A stretch of DNA of 64,000 nt from Sebastes aleutianus (taxonomy: Eukaryota > Chordata > Actinopteri > Perciformes > Sebastidae): positions 11,449,044-11,513,043 of the forward strand of contig CAKAKS010000039.1 in assembly GCA_916700875.1 (NCBI GenBank). The letters run 5' to 3'. A program made the translations under genes and the position numbers. This document shows, piece by piece, positions 22,001 to 32,700 of this stretch. Each line of letters opens with the position of its first letter. The first letter of the stretch is position 1. The notes beneath the pieces were generated by a model. The model was not told the origin of the DNA, did no database searches, and saw only the letters and a program-made list of their open reading frames with translations.

Positions 22001-25000
22001 ATAATTTTTTCGACACCTGTATTTGGGCCCGAACACTCACACTGGTGGTGTTTTGTGTGTTTATGGTTTCTTTTCGGGCTCAACAAATTTCCACAAAAAA
22101 AAAGTTTAAAAAAAGTCCTAATCCTGAGAGTTATGGATGAAAAAGTGGATGTGAAAAGTCCAGATTTGGGCTGCCATTACGTTAAAACAGAGCAAAACCG
22201 GTTTATATACTGAAGCTGTACATCTTCTCTAGTGTGGAAAAACACTGCAATTCCAATATCAAACTTATATTAAATGAAAAAAACATTAACCTGATCTACT
22301 AAGCAACTGTTTTATGGCATAAACTGTCCTGAATGGAAATGACAGTTATGCCTGGTTAAGGGACGAGTTGACGTGGACAGTTAGAGTTAAATCATTGAGA
22401 TTAGGTTACTAGGTGTCAGGGTACCCAGTGATGACAGTACTTACTGCTTCTGTAACTCATCAATGCGGTTCCTGTGCGTGAGCACCTGAAAAACGACACA
22501 GCAGCAGCTTTAACACATTTACCTCCAAGGAGAAAGACCTCCCTCTGCTCTCCTTTAACAGGCTCCATGGGCTGACAGCTGCAGACTGAGGCATGATGGG
22601 AAACCAAGACGGGGTCATGCATATGATCCTCTGTATTCACGTTTACTTGGTTTGACTAGAGTGTCCTAAAAGAGACATTATTAAATATTTTTGCACTAAG
22701 TTCTATTAAATCTGGGACATATGTAACTTGATTATAAATATTCGGATCATTGTTGCGTTAAAACGCCCGTCGTGGTTTCCCCCCAAAAAGAAGTTTAGAG
22801 AGAAAGTTTAGAGAGAATTGGCTTCAGATCGGCTCTGAAACCTCTGACTTACCTGTTGGACCGCTCGCTCACACACCTGACCGAAGCTCTGCGATGCTAA
22901 AACTGAAACATCCAGACCAGGACAGAATGTGGAGGAGCACAGTCACCCAACACCACCTTTACATTTAAATAAATTAAAAAACGTACTACTGAAGAGTTTG
23001 GCTCCAAAATGACATCGCTAATGAAATGAGAGCTAAAAAAACTAATTTGTGTAAAATCATTAGACAATTGGAAAGGATGGAAGGTAACTTAACTGTTTCA
23101 TATGATAATTTCTTGTTTAGTCTTTACATTTAGTTTGTTTAACTTATGTACGGAAGCTCAGAAGTGTCCTCGTTAAAAGAAATATTCCCACATTTTTGTC
23201 TTATAAAAAGATCTTTTTCATTACAGGGAGAAAAAGTATTTGTTTCTCATTTTAACAACAAATACCCTGTTGTTTTTATTTTTTTAAAGCATTCATAAAA
23301 TTTGGATCCTGAGCAAAAAGAAATGAAAAGAAAATGGATTCAAGATAACTGCTCTCTATACCTCCTGGTTCACGATTACGTGGATTAAATACACATTGAT
23401 TTTGTGGGGTACATATGAATTACAGTGCATTAATTTTCGTAGTTATATCTACGAACGGTGTCGTGCCTTATTAAAAAAAAGTAAACTAAACAGCTGATTC
23501 CTGAACTTTTCCCTAGCGGATGTCACTTTTGGAAACAAACTGTTCAGTTCCCTCTTTCTGTTTTTTGTTCCTGGTGGTGTGTCGTCTCCTCTCTCGGCCA
23601 GCGGGGGGCGCTCTGGTTCTCATTGACCTTCCTTCATGCTAACATGCATCGAGCCTGAAAACCTGCAGGTCAAACTTCCCTGCTGCTCAGCTCTACTTAC
23701 AATTTACTGAGCTCCTCCACTCTCTTACGCAGGGTTGTAACCTGGAGGGAATCAAAGAGCACATCGAGGGTTCAAACCCGGAGGTTCGCTCGGCTGGACG
23801 CTCACCAGCATCAACGACAACGATAATGACAACAACGACAACAAATAGCTGGTTCAATCTGAAAAAGTGTGGGTTAATGGTTTTTTTATACGGAGGACAT
23901 AGCTGTGGATAAATATGTTAATGTGCATTTAGGGCTGAGTAACGTTACGATACCATACCTGACAAAGCAATACTTTTCTTCCGTACCTTATTTTGAGAAA
24001 TATAAACATATTTTTCTACAAAATCAGAAAAAATAATTGCAAAAGAAGCCAAAATTGTCAAAAGTTAAATTTTGGCTAAACACAAACAGGAATTATTTTT
24101 TAAATAAAATGCACATTAAAACTGTGAAACTCATGATTTGAATCAGGAACGATAAATAAATAATACATTATGTATAAATAAAATTACAAAAATGACAAAT
24201 TATAAAAAAAAAATATTGAGTTTTGACACCCAGCTCTATGTGTATTAAAAAAAATGCTTTTAATTGTTTTGGTCATTGTGATGACCTTTGTGCTTAAATA
24301 ATAATAACAAGTTAATCAACCTCTATAACTCACAGTTCCCCTTTAATTTTAGTGCTTTAATTTAAAAAACAATAACAATAAATAACTAATTTAAATATCC
24401 AGTCCAATAAGTCAATCAAAAAGCTGTCTTTTCAAAATAGCACAGAGTAAACACACAGTACAGGCTAGATTTACTGAAGAATTAAAAAATAAAAAAATAG
24501 TGAAAAATCGAAACTTAAATTCAAATGTATCATTTCCAGAATAAACGTATTAATACATGGTAAATTGATAGTTAATTATCTATCTAAATATTGTTTATAA
24601 ATGCTTTACAAAGTATTTATCTCTGGCATGAACAGTAAACATATTGAATATTATGATTATTATTATTAAAGATTATGATGTAAAGACGTCAGGGACCGGG
24701 GGGTCTCACCTCGTATTTCTGCCTCTTCAGTCTCTCCATGTGGTCGAACTTCTCAGACTCCAGCTCGGTCTGCCATTCATGCAGCTCATTGATCTTATCC
24801 CTGCAGGAAACACAAGAACACGCTAACGTTAGTAAAATAAATAAAAAAACCTTCACACACGACAACGTTAAGAGCAGAGAGGGATAGTTTCAGCGTCCCG
24901 TGATGCTCGAAAAATTATGTTTTAAAGAGTTTTCTTTCTGAGAAATGTTTTGAAGTGTTTGCGTCGTACTTCAGCTTGTCTTCACTCAGATGGTCGATGT

Positions 25001-26644
25001 TGAGTTGCTTGCGTCTGGCGGCCAGGATCTTCTTCTTCTTCTCTCTCTCAGTCTCCTTCTTTCCTCCTCTCTTCGAGTCAGCCTGTTCAGTGAGTTAGAA
25101 CATACGCAGGTTAACAGCAGCGGTGGAGGAAGTACTCACATCCAACTAAGTACATTTACTCTTAACTACAATCTTGAAATACTTGTATTTGAGTATTTCC
25201 ATTTTATGTTACTATATACTTCTACTTCAATACATTTATTTGACACTTATAGTTTTTACATAAATAACATGATTATGCTGATATGATATGATGCAGCACT
25301 ATACTACTAATATATAGTATATACGTATATAGTAGTATACAAAGTATTTAGTACTGGCTCCACATTGATGAACTACAACATTAAAATGCCCTTACATGTA
25401 TTCATTAGTGATAAAAACAGAATAATATAATATTCTGTAATGAATGAGCCATTCTGCATGATGAGTACTTTAACTTTTTAAACTATAGGTACATTTTACT
25501 GATAATACTTGGGTACTTTTGCTTGGAATTCAGGACTTTTTTCAAGAGTTGCAATGGAGTATTTTAAGATGGTATTTCTTTTAAATTTTTAAATTTCAAT
25601 ACAAAATTTCGCTATTTTTAATTAAAAAATAAAAGTCCTGCATTCAAAACTTTATTTAAATAAAAGTATGTAAGTATTATTTGCAAAAGTACTCATTATG
25701 CGCCAAAATGGGCTGTCAGTGTTATGTTTTTACATGTTATACTATTGTAAATATAGCAGCCGACTGAGGTAGAATTAATTTTTTATACTGTCAGGTGGCT
25801 TAATTTACTTTATAGCAATACGTTGTATTCCATAAGATGATTTTAGGTTTTTGAAATCCTAATCTGAAAAGCTGTCAGACAAATGTAGTGCAGTAAAAAG
25901 TACAATATTTACCTCTAAGATGTAGTGGAATCTAAGTATAAAGTATAAGTAAAATAAGTACCTTAGAATTGTACGTTCAGTATTTGAGTACATTGACTTA
26001 GTGACTTTACATCACTGCTCTCCAGATAAGATACTACTAGTAGACAGTATAACCGTGTGTACTGACTTTCTGCAGGTGGCTGCTGTAGTTGGAGCCCATG
26101 CTGGTCAGAGCCGACTTCTTCTTTGCCTCCTCACCCTGCTTCTTCTTCATATCACTCTCCTCCCTGATCCGCCTTTCCTCCTGGTTCACACAAAAACAAG
26201 TCCGAGTGAGACCTCCGAGTCACAGCCATCATTCACTCACTCTCAAAGTAACACAGGAAACACTAAAGATGAGTTATAGAGGAACTTTAAATGTGCAAAT
26301 GCAGATGCAAACTGACAAATAGAGCAAAAAAAACATCGGAAAATAAAATAGAGAATGTAGCATTTTCATTAAATAATATTTTAAAAAAATTACAAAATTG
26401 TAACGCATTTAATAGAAATATGAAAATAAAAAGAATGAAACCATGACTATATTCAGGGTGTACAATCTCAGAGAAGAGTGTAGATACAGAAATTATTTTA
26501 CAGTAAATATTAAGTTTATATGTTTGCTTGGTATTGTTTTGTTTTCTTATATTCTATAAAATATTCTTATATTTTAAGTTTAGTTTTTCACATGTTTGAA
26601 ATAAAATATCTAAATCTAAAAAAAAGAAAAGAAAAATCTAATCC

Positions 26645-26714
<70 letters not shown>

Positions 26715-29700
26715 ATACTGTATATAAGAATCATCACTACAAACTGAATCTTAAAGCTAATACAAGTTTAATGATTTTTGTTTTTTTGTTCTTTTTCTTA
26801 GTTCCTGAACAGTGAGACATGAAATGAAACTATCTGATGTAAGGGTCATGATTTAACGGTTAAAGAAGAAGAAAGCTGAAACCACGAACCTCACGTCTGG
26901 CCTGGCGCTCCTTGTCCTTCTCAGAGCGGATCCTCTGCTGCTCGGCCCTCTCAGCACGACGCTTCTCCTGCAGGACGGCAACAAACACATCGTCACACAC
27001 TTTATTTTACACAATTTAACCAAAATGAAGAAGATTGAGACTGCTCTATGTATTAGCTAAACAGGATATTCATTAGAGATATCTGCAATGTCATTTTGCC
27101 TATTCAAAACTCTAATTCAAGATAACCTTAATTATATTTTGACTAGGCAAAACTCTAATTTTAGATATCTGTAATTACATTTTGACTAGTACGATTCAAA
27201 CTACTTTTGCCATTCATGTGTATGGGGTTTCTCATTACGGATATTTACAATTCAGTTGTGGATATCTGCAATGTGAATTATGACTAGTCCGAGTTACAGT
27301 TCAAGATATCTTTAACTCCCCTCAATTGTAGATATCTACATTGTCATTTTTAGATATCTAAAATGAAATTTTCATCTCAAACTGGAGTTAGGGATAGTCA
27401 TAATGTAATTGTAGACATCTATTATTAAGTTATAGATATCTTGACATGAATTTTGATGAGTGATATCTCATTTGGAGATATCTTTAACTTTCAGTCTGCC
27501 TAGTCAAAATGTAATTACGGATATATTGAATTAGAGTTTTGACTAGGTGAAATGACGTTGCAGATGTCTGTAATTACGTCAGAAGTGGTGGGTTGGGACG
27601 GGAGGTGGAAGCCATTCAAACATACTATGGCTCTGCACTGCAGCTGTATGGGTTTATAACTGTCGTTTTGACTAGTCACAATGACGTTATAGATATCTGG
27701 AATAAGAGTTCTGACTAGTCACAATGTGATTATGACTAGTCAAAATGCCGTTGTTGATATCTTTAATGTTAATTATGGGTAGTCAAGCTTAGCTATATAA
27801 AAATGGCTCGCCATAGCTCTCATGTTTGTACTGTTCTCTGTTTGAAAGACTCACAATCCTGTCCTTGAGCGCGATCAGCTCCTCCTCCTCCTTCTTCCTG
27901 CACTCAAAGTGAGCATCGATCAGGCCCTGCAGCTCGACCAGATCCTTGTTCTGACGTTTCTTTTGGATGTCCTGCAGGTCAGAAGAACAGAAAACAAAAC
28001 CTCAGCACAACAGAAACAATTCAACATGAACAGAAATCCTTCATGTCTTTACTCAGCGCAGTCGCACAGCAGTTCGTGAAATAGTCACGGAATTTAATGT
28101 ATTGATTCGTGTACATAGACATGAATTTCACCCAAATGCTCTGCATGAAATCTATTCCTATGTAATCCATGTAATTGTGAACCGGGAAGTATAGAGAGCT
28201 GCGAACGACATGTAAGGAGAAGGTCGGGGTGGATGGGTGGGTCAGAAAACAAAGTATTTTTTGTCACGTAACTTCCGTACTTATGTTACGCTACTTCCAG
28301 TGTTATTTTAACCCAAACCGCGATCTTTTCCTAAACCTAACCAAGTCAATCTATTCCTTAACCTAATTAAGTAGTTTTATTTTGAAAAGACTGGGGCGGA
28401 AATTGACATGTGCGTCACGTGTTGCTGGACATTCGTAGGAAAAAGCATGAAAAATACGTTGTTGAAAGTCGTGCTGAGCGTCACGAAAAAAAGGGGAATT
28501 TGTGTATATGTACACGAATCAATCAAATAGATTAAATAGATTCAATTTAAGTGTTGCGTCACTTCAGGTCCACTTACATCAAAGTCCACTTTCTCACCAT
28601 CGGGGATCTTTGGGGCGCTAGGCCTGTATACGGAGAGAGAGTTTTGATCTTAAGTGCACTGATTATAAATATTGTTTTAATGCTTTTTTCTTTTCGGGCA
28701 AACGTCCCGGATGGAAATGTCTACAGAAATCATTTGAAGTACACGAGAAGGAAACTTACTTGAACTTTGGCTTCTCCTCTGCAGGTTAGGAAATGAAGAG
28801 GGGACAAGTACATGTCATGGGGTTAGAAACGAAGCAGATTAATTCACTTCTGTCAGGCATGAAAGTGCATGGTTTTGGTTCTATATGATGTATTAGATTA
28901 AGTTAGCCTTATAGGGTTAGAACAACAGGTAAACACTGTAAGAGCAAACTTCACATCTCAAAAAAACAGTTTTTAACATCATGAAGTTTTGTGACTATCA
29001 GAGAACCATCTTGCTGTGAGTGCAGTTACAGTAACACAGTATTGTATTATTACAAACAGCTTTCTTGTACAGTAAATCCGCATTTGTATAAAAACGTCGC
29101 TGACTTAAATCAACAGTATGTGTCAAGGTTTTTGTTTTTTTGGCTTGACCCCAAAACCATTTTACACAAGCACCCCATTTCTTTCTTGTCTTTTTCAACC
29201 CAGATTCTGGCGGCTCCATGCCATGCAGAAGACGAGTGGCATAGCAAGAGTGTAACGGTGGGGTTGCTGCGCAGTAAAGCACGTGTTAGCATCTCATATT
29301 CTTTCACCCTTTTTCTCCACTAGTAACTTTAATTTTTCTCGTTCAATAAGCAAAATTATGTTTGTTTTTTTATTCAGAATTTCACTCTCAGTACCAATTG
29401 GGCAGCGCTCCTGGATTTTGACAGACAGATAAAAAATTTGTACAGACATTTTGTGAACAGCAGGCGTTCCCCGAGTACAGACGTCAGACCTGGACCACCA
29501 ACGTGGTCCTTCCAAAACCAGAATAACAGATCTCAGATTCATCAGAAGTTTTTTCAAATCAACATACCTTCCTCTTCGGCCTCTGCATGCAGCAAGCATC
29601 CAAAACAAAAAGCAGAATAAACAACAGCATTAGCAAGCGCTCCAAGAGCAGCACACTGTACATCCAATATGCTAAACACAGTGAAACTACAAAACCATGG

Positions 29701-32700
29701 CAGACATTCAATGTGCTAGAGCAATTTTTAATTACTGTAAATTCTCAAATAATAGCCAAGTGTCAAATATTAACTGCCAGCACGAACAAATAATGCCAAA
29801 TTGCTTATAAAGGCGGGATTAAAAACACTGGGGGCACGAGGAACTGCTCATCATGTTGGCTTAGCAGTGATTAAAAATAAAAAAATGGAAGTGATTAGGA
29901 ATTATACGGAGGCTAAAATATGACAAAATATACATAGCCCTTAAAGCAGGGACGTTTTTAAATGAAAGCCTTAGGAAAAGATCATGGTTTGAGTTAAAAT
30001 AAGTAAGTTTGTTATGTAATTAAAGTATGTGGCATTAGTTAAGTATGCAAGTTACGCAACAAAAGTATGGGAAAATAAGTCAACGTTGACTTTTGGTTTC
30101 ACACAGGACATTATAATTGTCTGCTAGCCAACCCTGTCCCCTACAAAATTATGTTCTCACACAACTAAACTGCATTCTCAATTACACTTTGAGGAAAACG
30201 TATTTTCCTCTGGATTATGGTCACGGTTTTAAACACGTGGTTAACGTTGTAAATTGAAACAAAACAAAACAAAACAAAACGCAGCAAACCTACTAGGTTA
30301 GGTTTAGTAAAAAACATCATGGTTTGGCTTAAAATGACTCTGTTTGTTACGTTATTAAGCTACGGACGTAAATTAAAATAAGTGAACGTTGACTTTTAGT
30401 TTCACACGGGACACGAACAGTGGTCTCCTGGGTGAAAGTCCTGTGTTTGTTTGACGTTTCCCTCAAAGCGTAATTGACAATGCAGTTTCGTTGTTCGGTA
30501 ATTTTTCGGAGACAGTGCTGAAAGTTAAATAGGCCAATATTTGAGAATTTACATAAAGTCTTGTTTTGATGAAGCCACAGTTTCACCTTCAAACAGCTCA
30601 ACAAAGTAGGATTCCTTTAACATTCATCCCTGAATTCACATGCCATTTTAAAAATGTCAAAGTAAAGTTGGGAAAGTCGGGGCACATTTAGGTAGACATG
30701 CATGGAAATTACAGCTTATTTACCAATAGTTACCAAGCTTTAGGTTTGGCATTAAATCATAAATTTAGTGGCTATAAATCAAAAGCCCAGTTTCTTTTTT
30801 GAATACAATTTTTCAACAAAATAACGTGAATGCAACACCGACTTTCCCAACAGCATGTGAGCATAATATAAGATGGTGTGACAGTGGTGAATTTAGAAAA
30901 GGATGAAATCTGAGACACCATCTTAAAAGAAGCAGCTCAAGATATAGTATTAACCTGATGTTAACCTTCATCAGATTTAAAAAATAATGAAAATGCAAAC
31001 ATGTACACCAAATACAAGAACTTAGAGTACATGTGGTACAGTAGTATATGAAGGGTTAGACTGATAAAAGAGGCCAATATTTGTCTTTTTTAGAATTTAA
31101 CCTCTCAAATATTACCTGTGTTCGCAGTAGATATGGGCTAATTAATTGCTAATTAACTAGCACTCTGTATGTTTTGATGTAGGCTACCAGTATTTGTAGG
31201 TTTCCAACGTTTACTTAAGGACTAGTAAGTTTATTTCCTTGACTACTTCACGTTAAAGTTTTGACAACTGAATTTTTATTTTTCGGAAGTTGTGAATCTA
31301 TAATTCCCAGAATGAAAATTATATAAACTTTGGATTTCTAAAATGGTTCATACTGTAAGATACTAATACATCTGTGATATACTTACTGTATTGTACTGTA
31401 TGCTAACGTAAAGTAAAGTTGCGCACGCTGACATTTTATCATACAGTATGCTAGGCTAAGTTGCTAATTAACTAGCACTCTGTATGGTTCGATGTACCGG
31501 TAACAAAAACATTTATTTTCTTGTTAGACTTTGAATTTAATTTGTTTACTTCATATAAAGTTACGTTAGCTAAAAAGCTAAAGTTTTGACAATTGAGACT
31601 TTTATTTTTCGGAAGTTGTGAATCTATAATTCCCAGAATGAAAATGATATAAAGTTTGGATTTCTAAAAGGATTCATACTGTAGGATACTAATAAATCTG
31701 TGATAGGCTTACTTTATTGTACTGTTTGCTAACGTGTTTGCGCAAACACAATGGACAGATGCATCCAGTCCAGTAAAGTTGTAGATGCCAATTTACCTCA
31801 GAATTAATCCCCCTAAAAACATGTGAATGAATGAATTTTTAGCATTTTGGGAGCTTTATGCTCCCAAAATGCTAAAAGTAAAAATTTATTTTGACAACGG
31901 AAAGCTAACGGAACAAAAGCCAATGTAGACATAGCGCAGGCATTGGCTCTTTATATCAGCCTAAAGCATGAGCTTTAATGCAAAAATAGCAGCTTTCAAA
32001 CATTAGTCATACACTAACTGTAAAATGCTTTGGGTACATATGTACATATTTACATATGTTCATATTCATATAAGAAGTCATCACATCCCAACTTGCGCCC
32101 CTCTGAGTGCTGCCTAAAAGGGCTGTCTGTGACTTTGACCAGAGGTGAATGGAAGGTAGCGTTAGCATTAGCAGACATGGTGAACATGTGTGCGGATCAG
32201 GATTAGTGGGGTCTGTCTGGCTGGCTGCAGCCGTTGGAGCGCACCTGTCGCCTGGGAAAGGATGATAGAATACCCCCTTCCCCCCTCCATACCACATACC
32301 TTCAAACTCAGTGTCAAGCTCAGCCTGTGGTTCTGGCTCTGGCTCTGGTTCTGGTTCTACCACTGGTTCTGGTTCTGGTTCTGGCACTGGCTCTGGTTCT
32401 GGCTCAGGGGCCGCCTCAGGGGCCGCCTCAGGGGCCACCTCTACTTCCTCTACTACTTCCTCTTGTACAGCTACACAACATGCAGCGAGTCACCAGGGGA
32501 GAGGAAGGGCGGTGAAAGGGTTAATAGAAGCAGGAAAATGGGAAAAGGGGAAAGAGGTGGAGGAGGTCAGAGGTGAGTAGAAAGGAAGGGGATATGGGGT
32601 GAGATATGAGGAGGTTCATTGCGTGGCAGTTTGGGGGAACTGCCACCGGATGGCGCTAAAGCATGTGAGACAGCAAGCAGTTACAGGAGGAAAAAGGTCA

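Noticed and set aside
32190..32580. Plus-strand Trp/Phe/Leu- or Gly/Ser-repeat frames
   Set aside because: Antisense of the tnnt3 Glu-Pro exon.
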